50,955 nucleotides of DNA. Source: an uncultured Collinsella sp. (GTDB lineage Bacteria > Actinomycetota > Coriobacteriia > Coriobacteriales > Coriobacteriaceae). Positions 1 to 7,720 of this stretch are shown piece by piece (positions within the stretch are counted from its first letter, which is position 1; each line of letters starts with the position of its first letter). A program made the position numbers and the translations under genes. The stretch covers positions 1 to 50,955 of the forward strand of contig UQOJ01000009.1 of NCBI GenBank assembly GCA_900542635.1. The letters are read 5' to 3'. A model generated the notes under the pieces. The model worked only from the letters and a program-made list of their open reading frames with translations, was not told where the DNA came from and ran no database searches.

Positions 1-48
1 CGAGATTCGCCTTAGTCTCGTGGGCTCGGAGATGTGTATAAGAGACAG
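1..48 (+). other. Untrimmed Illumina Nextera adapter (artefact)
   Basis: Bases 1-6 (CGAGAT) match the end of the P7 primer, 7-14 (TCGCCTTA) match the Nextera i7 index N701, and 15-48 match the Nextera Read-2 transposase adapter. The adapter ends in the 19-bp Tn5 mosaic end AGATGTGTATAAGAGACAG at 30-48. This is library sequence that survived trimming, not genomic DNA. Genome sequence begins at base 49, inside a coding region. Confidence 0.97.
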
Positions 49-162
49 AATCCAAAGAAGTGAATACTTGAGCTGAAGGCTATCCTTTAATACAAGACGC
101 AGCACAAAACAAAGCAAAACTAAACAAGCAGTAATGACACCAAACTGTAAGGAAATATGCAT
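49..162 (-). CDS. DUF2304-like membrane protein, N-terminal 38 codons (truncated by contig edge)
   Basis: An open frame starts at ATG 160-162 and runs without a stop to base 49, where adapter sequence replaces the genome. The visible residues form one hydrophobic segment (about residues 7-25) followed by a charged stretch ending in LKYSLLWI. That resembles the first helix and cytoplasmic loop of DUF2304 proteins. The start lies 11 nt after the stop of the GT2 gene at 174 and has a GGACGGG ribosome-binding-like sequence. DUF2304 genes often follow dolichol-phosphate-mannose-synthase-like GT2 genes, as here, which supports the call. The family is thought to help the GT2 at the membrane. Most of the gene is missing, so the call leans on context. 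Confidence 0.6.
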
Positions 163-173
163 AACAACCCGTC

Positions 174-869
174 CTAATTCGAGAATGAAGAGATGATAAT
201 CGCCAAAGTAACCTTTATCATGTAATAAATGCTACTAAAACCAGAAATTGACGACTTTCCCCCCTGTCGTTCTTTCATTACGACAGGCACTTCTGTAACG
301 CGAAGGCCCTTAACCATAGCCGCAACAGCAGAATCCGGCTCCGGATAGTCTACGGGATATTTTTTACAGAACAGATCTATGGCCTTAGATCCACATGCGC
401 GAAAACCAGAAGTGGGGTCGCTAACACGAACGTGAGTTGTAAGATGAATTACCGCAGAGAGCCATCTAATTCCAAGACGCCTCAAGAAGGTTGACTTGAA
501 GCCTTCAGATTCCTCAAGAAATCGCGATCCGATAACTAAATCAGACCCATTATTTATTTCATCAAGCAAGCGCGATATGTAATGGGCGTCATGCTGCCCA
601 TCACCATCAACTTGGATGTCTACATCATAGCCAAAGCGTTTGGCATATTTGTGTCCGGCTTGAACCGCGCCTCCAATGCCAAGATTCTGCGGTAAATCCA
701 GGACATTAACCCCCGCATCGCGACAAACACGCAAAGTGTCATCAGTGGAGCCATCGTTAATAACTACATAATCGTATCCAGCTTCCTCCACAGAAGAAAC
801 CGTATCTAAAATGTTCGCCTCTTCATTAAAAGCTGGGATGATAACCAGCGCTCTTAATTCATGCATCAT
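174..869 (-). CDS. GT2 family polyprenyl-phosphate glycosyltransferase (DPM1-like)
   Basis: A 231-residue GT-A enzyme. The N-terminal LVIIPAFNEE strand, the INDGSTDDT nucleotide-binding loop and a metal-binding VDGDGQHD motif (about residues 87-94) are typical of dolichol/undecaprenyl-phosphate sugar transferases. GSRF and the SGFRA region also fit that subgroup. The C-terminal hydrophobic stretch (about residues 212-228) could sit on the membrane, where the enzyme would load a sugar from a nucleotide donor onto a lipid carrier. Two consecutive ATGs lie at the start; GAGGA six bases upstream supports the first. It reads with the flippase and the two further GTs on minus and is followed 11 nt later by the truncated DUF2304 gene. 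The exact sugar cannot be told. Confidence 0.88.
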   Translation of the reverse strand: MMHELRALVIIPAFNEEANILDTVSSVEEAGYDYVVINDGSTDDTLRVCRDAGVNVLDLPQNLGIGGAVQAGHKYAKRFGYDVDIQVDGDGQHDAHYISRLLDEINNGSDLVIGSRFLEESEGFKSTFLRRLGIRWLSAVIHLTTHVRVSDPTSGFRACGSKAIDLFCKKYPVDYPEPDSAVAAMVKGLRVTEVPVVMKERQGGKSSISGFSSIYYMIKVTLAIIISSFSN

Positions 870-946
870 CTGAATCCTCAGTACAGAATATCAATCAAAC
901 AGCCCAAGTCGAACTGAAAAACCCTATCGAAACAAGGAGAGCGAAT

Positions 947-2227
947 TTACAGTTCGGATGTGACAGATTGCTTCGCCTTCCGATTTAATAGGTTAATTAT
1001 ACAAAGGAAGGAAAATAATAATCCAAAACCGTATGCCACCAAGATAATGATATTGATGACATTTGCATCAGAAGCAAATACCGGATTCACAAAACAATAA
1101 CGAGAAAGAAACACGGCCAACGCTAACGAAGCGGCACCAGAAATCGTGCCAATAATCGGTTTCCCAAATGCAATAAAGACATCAATAGTGAAAAAGTTCA
1201 AACCAGTGAATGCGGTAGCAACGAGTGCCAACGGAAGATAATCTGAGTGAAGGCCAACTTCTTTGCCATAAATAGCAGTAAGCACAGGTTCGCCTATGAA
1301 AGCACTAGCCATGGCACACATCGCCGTCAAAACGAATACGGAAACGAGCATCTTAATAAATACTAAGCGTAATCGGTGAGTTTCGTTTTCTCGCCACATT
1401 GCCGAAATAGGTCCAAGCAGGGGGGCATATAGATAAGATACGAGAGCCTGAATTACGGCAGTCGGAGTGGCAACGGCGGCATAAAAACCCAACGCCTCAT
1501 TTCCATAGGAAAGGCCATAGAACTGTCTTGTTACGCTAACAACAGCCGTGCACGCAAGAGATGCAACAAAACCGGGAAAGCAGATACGCGACAATTTGAT
1601 AAGGGAAGTAAAATCAAAATCAGGTATAACGGCACAAAACCGTTTTGTCATTCTAAAATCATATGTAAGCACAACAGCTATGGTAACAAAAGCCATTGAA
1701 GCAACGGCTATTACCAAGTTATCAAATAGCAACAAGCACAACGAAAAGGAGACTAGAACTCCTACGCCACGAACTATTTGAGAGATAGCCGCAATGTCCA
1801 ATCTGTTGTTTACCTGATCCACACCGTGAAGAACATCGACAAATGAATCACCAGCTTTAAATAGGCAATAAACAGCAACAACTGCCCAATCGTTGAATGC
1901 AACAGAGACTAAACAATAGAAGAAGCAAATTACACAGGCAAGTATTGTTGCAACGATTCTATGAGCGATAAAATTCCCAGTCGTAAAATCAGAATAGCTC
2001 TCAGAAACCTGAACGGGGCGCGCTCTAAGCAAAACAATGGTCGCAAAAATATTACCAACAGACATAGCCACAGCAAGGCTACCAGACATGCTAATGTCGG
2101 AACCAAGTGTCACCACAAGAACAGTAATCAGCCAGTTGCAAATCAAATACGCCATCGAGCCGACGCTGTTCCAAACAAGACTCTGCTCAACAGAGAGTTC
2201 TTTCGTTTTTCTATTAGACACAATCAC
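947..2227 (-). CDS. Polysaccharide/oligosaccharide flippase (Wzx/MATE-like)
   Basis: A 426-residue, strongly hydrophobic protein with about 12 predicted membrane segments spread along its length and short charged loops. This is the layout of Wzx/RfbX-type flippases of the MOP exporter superfamily, which move lipid-linked repeat units across the cytoplasmic membrane. No catalytic motif is expected. The start is GTG with only a weak ribosome-binding sequence, and a second in-frame GTG two codons on is possible. It starts 15 nt after the GT2 gene at 2243 and precedes the DPM1-like GT2, so it probably exports the glycan these enzymes assemble. MurJ is less likely, because this neighbourhood is a glycan locus and the protein is shorter than MurJ. 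Confidence 0.82.
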   Translation of the reverse strand: MIVSNRKTKELSVEQSLVWNSVGSMAYLICNWLITVLVVTLGSDISMSGSLAVAMSVGNIFATIVLLRARPVQVSESYSDFTTGNFIAHRIVATILACVICFFYCLVSVAFNDWAVVAVYCLFKAGDSFVDVLHGVDQVNNRLDIAAISQIVRGVGVLVSFSLCLLLFDNLVIAVASMAFVTIAVVLTYDFRMTKRFCAVIPDFDFTSLIKLSRICFPGFVASLACTAVVSVTRQFYGLSYGNEALGFYAAVATPTAVIQALVSYLYAPLLGPISAMWRENETHRLRLVFIKMLVSVFVLTAMCAMASAFIGEPVLTAIYGKEVGLHSDYLPLALVATAFTGLNFFTIDVFIAFGKPIIGTISGAASLALAVFLSRYCFVNPVFASDANVINIIILVAYGFGLLFSFLCIINLLNRKAKQSVTSEL

Positions 2228-2242
2228 TCCAGCAGTGGATCA

Positions 2243-3169
2243 TCAGGCCTTGTTGAATAAAAACAAAACGCGAAGAAGTAAATCAGAAATCAAAGTAGGT
2301 CGCAGACGCTTTGGGAAAAATGCTTTCCTAAGTCTTGAAATAATCCCATCATCATTGGTGAAAATATCAAGCTCATGTTTCTGCTCAAAACTAAGCTCAT
2401 CATAAAACACCGCAGAAAAATGGCTTAACTTTTTACTCTCATCTTTCGATCTATCACCAAATAGCTCGTCCTTAAAATAGGTCTTTAAAAGATCAAAATA
2501 ACGATTATCTCCAGACGTGACCGCAGAGGAATGACGAACATGTGAAGCCGTACAGACGGAATCAAACAATACCTTTCCAAATGCCGAAGCACACCGAATC
2601 AGCCAGCGATCATGCATTTCATTCCCTGGATCTACCTCAAGAATAAAGGCCCTGCAGGCAAGGCGATTAAATACTATCGTGAAGCCTAGTCCGGGAGTAT
2701 AAAACAAGGTGTTATGAAAAGAGAGGTACTTGTCCTGCGGAGCCGACTCGCGTATCGTCTCGCCATCTTCGTTTACATATGAAAAGGAAGAAAAGTAGAC
2801 AGTCGGCACCTTGTCTCCACTATTTTCAATTGCCCTGACTGCCCGTTCAATTTTATCGGTCTTCCAAATATCATCCTGATCGGCAAATGCATAGTAGTCA
2901 TATTCGGGAACCCGTTTGATAATTTCATAAAAACTATTTGGGCACCCAAGATTACCGATTGAATCTTGAATTAAATGAATGCTGGAGTTTGACCGACAGT
3001 ACCATTGTGCAATTTCAACAGTTTCATCCGTTGAACCATCATCACGAATATAGACGGAGCAATTAGGCCAAGTTTGCTCCAAGATACTATCAAGCTGTTT
3101 GGCCAAATACTTTCCGCCGTTATATGTGGGTAAAACAATGCAAACAGACTTGTCTTTGATTTTATCCAT
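2243..3169 (-). CDS. GT2 family glycosyltransferase
   Basis: A cytoplasmic GT-A glycosyltransferase. It shows a CIVLPTYNGGKYL N-terminal strand, an IRDDGSTDETVEI nucleotide-binding loop and a FADQDDIW metal-binding motif, typical of rhamnosyl- and galactosyltransferases that build surface polysaccharides. The open frame extends upstream to a GTG at 3196, but that start lies inside the preceding GT8 gene. The ATG at 3169 falls just after the GT8 stop (TAG 3174-3176), matches the GT2 start point better (308 residues), and is preferred. It is translated together with the GT8 gene upstream and the flippase downstream. The acceptor and sugar are unknown. Confidence 0.85.
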   Translation of the reverse strand: MDKIKDKSVCIVLPTYNGGKYLAKQLDSILEQTWPNCSVYIRDDGSTDETVEIAQWYCRSNSSIHLIQDSIGNLGCPNSFYEIIKRVPEYDYYAFADQDDIWKTDKIERAVRAIENSGDKVPTVYFSSFSYVNEDGETIRESAPQDKYLSFHNTLFYTPGLGFTIVFNRLACRAFILEVDPGNEMHDRWLIRCASAFGKVLFDSVCTASHVRHSSAVTSGDNRYFDLLKTYFKDELFGDRSKDESKKLSHFSAVFYDELSFEQKHELDIFTNDDGIISRLRKAFFPKRLRPTLISDLLLRVLFLFNKA

Positions 3170-3173
3170 AATC

Positions 3174-4160
3174 CTATTTATTTCTTTGCGAGGCACGATA
3201 TTTAAGAAATGCGGGAATCAACCCGCTGATCACTTTATAACGAAGCTGAGGAAAAGGCCTGGTTAGGAAATTAAAAGTCCGCCAAGCAAGAAAATAAGCG
3301 CCCCAACCATCTTCATCTTTCGCGTCCTTCCAGAACGTTTCTGATAAATAAAAGTGATACTCATTATTGAAGCGATGAGTATTCCCCCGCCGCCATGGCC
3401 TCTCTTCGCCGAGATAATGGACAACGATGGGCTTCGATCTTGCGGTATTAAAACTGTTTTCATCCGAAAAGCCCGGCATTAACGAGTTTAAGAATATAAA
3501 CGGATAGTAGTCAAAGATATTGGAATAATTGAACGCAGGGGATAAACTGCAAATCTTATCTTTAAGTACTGCATTTAGAGCATCTTGATCATTCGCAAAC
3601 AAGCGTCCTGAGCGGCGCTCGCAATAATCCAATAATTGATCTTCGCAACAAGTTGATCTCCATTGCTTTAAATCAACGAGCAACACGCCAGCATTGTGGT
3701 ACAGACAGCCATTTAAGTCTAAATCATTAAGTCGAGATGGGCCGACCGTTGGCTCGGGAACCATTCCAACCACGCAACCCTTAAGATCTTGATTCCAAAG
3801 AAGAGCAATATCCCCAAGAACAATCGTATCGCCATCGAGGTAAATAACTCTTTCGATCTCATTAGGTAGAAAATGTGCCATCAAAAGCCTAGCAAGAACT
3901 ATTTCATTCCATCCCGATGTATCAAAATCAAACCCGAGAGCATCTTTGAAGTTCGAAATATCATAAAATACAAGGTTTTGGTTGTATTCGGTCACCATCT
4001 CCTGGAGCAAACGCTGGTTATCCTCTGTAATGCCATTAGAGAAGACATGAAAAGTAATGTCTTGAATACCGGAATGATTTGAAACAACCGAGCAAATATT
4101 GGCGGCCAACTGTGGGACAAAATTGTTATCAACCGTATAAAGCAAATTCATGATTACCAA
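3174..4160 (-). CDS. GT8 family glycosyltransferase (LPS-galactosyltransferase-like)
   Basis: A 328-residue retaining glycosyltransferase. The N-terminal NLLYTVDNNFVPQL strand, the metal-binding DXD in YLDGDTIVLGD and the C-terminal HYLGEERPW (the H-x-x-G-x-x-K-P-W site with E-R in place of x-K) identify GT8, the glycogenin/RfaI family. It would add glucose or galactose to a cell-surface glycan. The start is uncertain. TTG at 4160 has AAGGTG at good spacing, whereas ATG at 4151 is a better codon but about 13 nt from that site. This is the first gene of the minus-strand glycan operon; about 200 bases of AT-rich DNA separate it from the ChW gene upstream. Confidence 0.87.
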   Translation of the reverse strand: MVIMNLLYTVDNNFVPQLAANICSVVSNHSGIQDITFHVFSNGITEDNQRLLQEMVTEYNQNLVFYDISNFKDALGFDFDTSGWNEIVLARLLMAHFLPNEIERVIYLDGDTIVLGDIALLWNQDLKGCVVGMVPEPTVGPSRLNDLDLNGCLYHNAGVLLVDLKQWRSTCCEDQLLDYCERRSGRLFANDQDALNAVLKDKICSLSPAFNYSNIFDYYPFIFLNSLMPGFSDENSFNTARSKPIVVHYLGEERPWRRGNTHRFNNEYHFYLSETFWKDAKDEDGWGAYFLAWRTFNFLTRPFPQLRYKVISGLIPAFLKYRASQRNK

Positions 4161-4287
4161 ACTTCACCTTAATTCACCCAATAGAAATTAATGATGACGA
4201 CTTAATGAAAGAGGCCGAAACGAAATCCTTACACAAAGGATAAAGTCTAGCACGGTTTGTCTCTTTCAAATAACTTGCAACTAAGGA

Positions 4288-4325
4288 GGGTGAATTGAGG
4301 GGACTACAACCCCATCAATTCACCC
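4288..4325 (-). terminator. Hairpin downstream of the first ChW gene
   Basis: GGGTGAATTGA at 4288-4298 pairs perfectly with TCAATTCACCC at 4315-4325, and GGGG at 4299-4302 pairs with CCCC at 4310-4313, leaving one bulged A. The loop is seven bases. It lies 37 bases after the stop of the minus-strand gene ending at 4362, as expected for a terminator. No strong T-run follows on minus, so it may be an imperfect intrinsic terminator. Confidence 0.6.
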
Positions 4326-4361
4326 CCACTTCATTAGCGTTGGTATATAGGCAAATTGGAT

Positions 4362-7300
4362 CTATATTTGGCTTTTCTCAACCAGCCTAACCTCAAGCGC
4401 TTCTAGATGCAGAGCCTCACCAGTTGTACCGGCACACTCGCCCGATTTAACCCAGTCTAGCCAACCTTTGCTTTGAACGTGTGCCCTATAGACAACGTCA
4501 TAATGCTTGGCAAGATCTCCCGTCAGTTTTATTTCAACAGCCTCAACAGCAAGAGACTTCCCCGTAGTACCGGCAACCTTTCCATTTTTGACCCACTTTT
4601 GCCAGCCGATATTTTGAACGTGAGCTCGATACTCGATGCCGCCGGAATACCCTAGGTCAGGCTTGCTAATCGTCAACGCCTCAACAGCAAGATTTCGGCC
4701 AGTTGTGCCAACGGTCATGCCTTCGTAAACAGGCGACTGCCAACCAAGGTTTGAAACATGTGCCTTGATTGAAAACGCTCTCTGAATAGAGGGCTGACTC
4801 GTATCCCCAGGAGCGGGCGAACCCTTTTCGACCAAAACGACCTGAAATGCCTCTAGCCTCAAAACGAAACCGGTCGTTCCGGCAACTTGATCATTGCAGG
4901 CCCAACCGAGCCATCCCTTATCCTGAACGTGAGCTCGATAATAAACGTCATAGTGATTGGCCATCTCACCAGTCAGGCGAATCTGAATAGCCTGGACAGA
5001 CTTGCTCTGGCCCGTAGTACCAGAAACTTTCCCCTCCTTCACATAGCCCTGCCAGCCATAATCGGAAACATGTGTCCTGTACTCCAATGCACCATCATAG
5101 GGAGCATTCTGCAGATTGAGAGTAATAGCCTCGACGGCTTTTGACTGCCCAACGGTACCGGAAGCATTTCCACCCTTAGAGGCCGATTGCCAGCCGTCAT
5201 TTGAAACATGCGAAGTTGCCAAGACGTCAAGAGGGCCTCGTGACACCTTAACAACATCATAGCCCGACTCGCCCTTCTTGAAATAAGTCAGAGCACCGCT
5301 ATTGTGCGAATAGATAGCAAAGTCGTAATTTGCCGAAGCAAGTATGGAATCCGAAAACTCTACGAGATAGCAAGAGTCTCCCTGTTTGCAAAGGGATCTG
5401 ATAGCAGCATCCGTGTCTTCGGTAATCGGAGAAGCAAACCAATCCATAATGGAATAATCGATGACGGCACCCGGCTTCAAGGCCTCGGCCTTTGTGGAAT
5501 TCCAAAGTCCACCAGCAGCATCGGCACTGGCCGAGTTATACGTACTAGACCCATAACCAGACAGACCGATCTCCGGATTAAAGAAGAGGATCAGCTCTGC
5601 AGCGACGGAAGAATCGACATCGGTAATGCCAAGACGGTCAAGCTGTTCCTGCTTTTGGGGATACATACCCGTCGGTGTGTTTGGATGCCCCTTGTAATAA
5701 TACAAATAGTCATCGCCATAGATAACTTCGGTCAAGTTGGCATAGTCGTCAAAATTCTGCTCGTAAGAAACGTACGTTCCAAGCAGCATCATTACCTTTT
5801 TGCCCTGCTGAGTCGCCGCATCAAAATAGCCATCGTTAAAGTTGTACAGCGCCTTAAACGCTTGGACTGTATCCTCTCCCCTATTCTGCAGGCTCGTAAG
5901 CATGCCCGAAACATTCACCTTCTTAACGCCGGGATCGGACGCGATCTTATTCGCAAAGGCATTATCGTCACCACTCGTAAACAGATTCGTTCGAGTCATC
6001 CACCACTGAGTGCCAGGCTCAATACTCAGCACGGCATACATAGAATCCCAGTGATCGTGATAATCGCTATACGACTTTGAGACCTCACCGGTTTCGTATT
6101 CCTTATTCTTGGCGGCGTTCCATAAAGTAATCAGCTCCGCTTGCTTAGAATCTGGATCCCTAACGTCAAAGGCTTCGTTGGTAAAGACATACGTGGCGGA
6201 TCCATCGGACAACAGCCGAATGGAGTATTGGCCTGCGGGAATCTTGTTGGCGTAAATCATCCTATGGATCAACGAACAGGTGATGTCATTGATATACAGA
6301 TTGAACTTTGCCTTGGGATTGATCTTGTAGAGAGCAGCGACATAATCCGCGAACGCCTGATAGCTCGAACTAGAAGCATTCTCCTCATGAGTCAGATACG
6401 GAAGACCGTACATCCCGGATGGAAGCGAGTTCCAGTTATAGGCACTTGGACGATCGAGCATTACAATTGACGGAACGGTCGTTCCAGCAGAAGAGGTACT
6501 GATATCCCAGAAAGATAGCGAATAGAGAACAACGGGGAAAGAAGCACTCAAAGGGGCAAGGTTGTACTCACTCGCAGAAATGCCAATTGACTGATGGTCC
6601 TCTTGAACGATGTTTCCGTTCTTCAAATACTGCAACGTAACGTCAAACGGACCATAATCGCTAAATTCAATTTCACTGGAGCTAGAGCCCAGATCTCCGA
6701 GTGCAATCGTGCTTGAGACGGAACGGGTGACCCTCCCTCCATACGACATGGAGCCTGCCACCTTTATCGAATCAGCGATCCCGAGTCGTTTTATATCCTC
6801 GATCTGCGGAATATTCAGGGTTACTTTAGTCGTCTCCCCAACCTGAGAAAGAGAGCAATTAAAGACATATGGGACATAGGCACCAGCAGTATCGCCGGGC
6901 GCCGCGTCACCCTTTTTTACAATGACGATCTGTATTGCTTCAACGGCATAAGACCAACCGGTGGTTCCCGCAGTCGACCCATTTGAAGTCCATCCAAGCC
7001 AGCCGAAATTAGAAGCATGAACGCGATAATACAGGTCATAAGAAGCCGCCCTGTTGCCCGTCAGCTTGAGCTCGACGGCTTCAATCTGAAGGCCCTTTCC
7101 CGTTGTGCCGGAGACGGCTCCATTAGAAACCCAATCCTGCCAGCCTTCATTTTGAACATGAGAGCGGTATTCGATACCAAGGTCTTCTGAATTAGGGAGG
7201 GAAACCCTGAGTGCTTCAAGCCTACGGGACTGGCCTGTTGTGCCAGAGGTCGAGCCATTCGATGTAAACGTCGGCTCCCAACCAATGCCTGAAATGTGAG

Positions 7301-7535
7301 ATTTATAGCTGACGTCCGGGGCCGCCTCTTTGGGCTCCACGGTAGCATCAATCGAAGGCGCCGTTTCATCGGCTACAGCAGCAGTTTGATCCGAGGGGTC
7401 GGATTGGGTCTCTGGAACGGATTCATATTCGTTGGAACCAACATTTTGATCTGCCCAACAAGCCAAAGGGCTCAAAAGCAGCATCGTCATGAAGCAGGAA
7501 ATCAGAACAATAAATGCTCTAAATTGCCTTTTCAA
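4362..7535 (-). CDS. Secreted ChW-repeat protein with a central bacterial-sialyltransferase-like region
   Basis: 1057 residues. It has a signal peptide (about 1-29, cleavage near CWA-DQ) and an acidic linker (30-75). Three ChW repeats follow (76-210), then a central non-repeat region (about 225-760), then six more ChW repeats to the end. Each repeat carries the family's GW and G-T-T-G signatures. The central region holds SDG-SATY (443-449), KGHP (615-618), an SS pair (642-643) and GYGSST (660-665). Their order matches the D/E-D/E-G, HP and S/T motifs of bacterial sialyl- and polysialyltransferases (GT38/GT52 type), though the first acidic residue is Ser. A secreted enzyme would lack CMP-sialate, so a binding or repurposed role is possible. 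The start is TTG with AGGAGG upstream. The ChW calls are firm; the core function is tentative. Confidence 0.8.
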   Translation of the reverse strand: MKRQFRAFIVLISCFMTMLLLSPLACWADQNVGSNEYESVPETQSDPSDQTAAVADETAPSIDATVEPKEAAPDVSYKSHISGIGWEPTFTSNGSTSGTTGQSRRLEALRVSLPNSEDLGIEYRSHVQNEGWQDWVSNGAVSGTTGKGLQIEAVELKLTGNRAASYDLYYRVHASNFGWLGWTSNGSTAGTTGWSYAVEAIQIVIVKKGDAAPGDTAGAYVPYVFNCSLSQVGETTKVTLNIPQIEDIKRLGIADSIKVAGSMSYGGRVTRSVSSTIALGDLGSSSSEIEFSDYGPFDVTLQYLKNGNIVQEDHQSIGISASEYNLAPLSASFPVVLYSLSFWDISTSSAGTTVPSIVMLDRPSAYNWNSLPSGMYGLPYLTHEENASSSSYQAFADYVAALYKINPKAKFNLYINDITCSLIHRMIYANKIPAGQYSIRLLSDGSATYVFTNEAFDVRDPDSKQAELITLWNAAKNKEYETGEVSKSYSDYHDHWDSMYAVLSIEPGTQWWMTRTNLFTSGDDNAFANKIASDPGVKKVNVSGMLTSLQNRGEDTVQAFKALYNFNDGYFDAATQQGKKVMMLLGTYVSYEQNFDDYANLTEVIYGDDYLYYYKGHPNTPTGMYPQKQEQLDRLGITDVDSSVAAELILFFNPEIGLSGYGSSTYNSASADAAGGLWNSTKAEALKPGAVIDYSIMDWFASPITEDTDAAIRSLCKQGDSCYLVEFSDSILASANYDFAIYSHNSGALTYFKKGESGYDVVKVSRGPLDVLATSHVSNDGWQSASKGGNASGTVGQSKAVEAITLNLQNAPYDGALEYRTHVSDYGWQGYVKEGKVSGTTGQSKSVQAIQIRLTGEMANHYDVYYRAHVQDKGWLGWACNDQVAGTTGFVLRLEAFQVVLVEKGSPAPGDTSQPSIQRAFSIKAHVSNLGWQSPVYEGMTVGTTGRNLAVEALTISKPDLGYSGGIEYRAHVQNIGWQKWVKNGKVAGTTGKSLAVEAVEIKLTGDLAKHYDVVYRAHVQSKGWLDWVKSGECAGTTGEALHLEALEVRLVEKSQI

Positions 7536-7644
7536 AAGAATCGCCTCCTAGATAGACGGTCGTCAATAACCATACTATCGGGAGTTAGCTTCATTAATGT
7601 CACCAATTAGGTGAACGAAGAAAAAGGAGCCAAATCCAACGGCA

Positions 7645-7690
7645 AGGGCCCTTTCCTGTTGCCAAGACTACGGCAACAGGAAAGGGCCCT
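7645..7690 (-). terminator. Strong hairpin after the L,D-transpeptidase gene
   Basis: A perfect 19-bp stem (7645-7663 with 7672-7690, rich in GGGCCC) with an 8-base loop starts 31 bases past the stop of the minus-strand gene ending at 7721. The position fits transcription termination. A poly-T tract on minus is only modest and displaced (near 7621-7625). Confidence 0.75.
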
Positions 7691-7720
7691 CTAACAAGCT
7701 CTCACCGCTTACGGGAATAG

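Noticed and set aside
5304..6080. 258-aa open frame on plus strand inside the first ChW gene
   Set aside because: It is antisense to a clear secreted ChW protein, lacks a ribosome-binding site and resembles no family.
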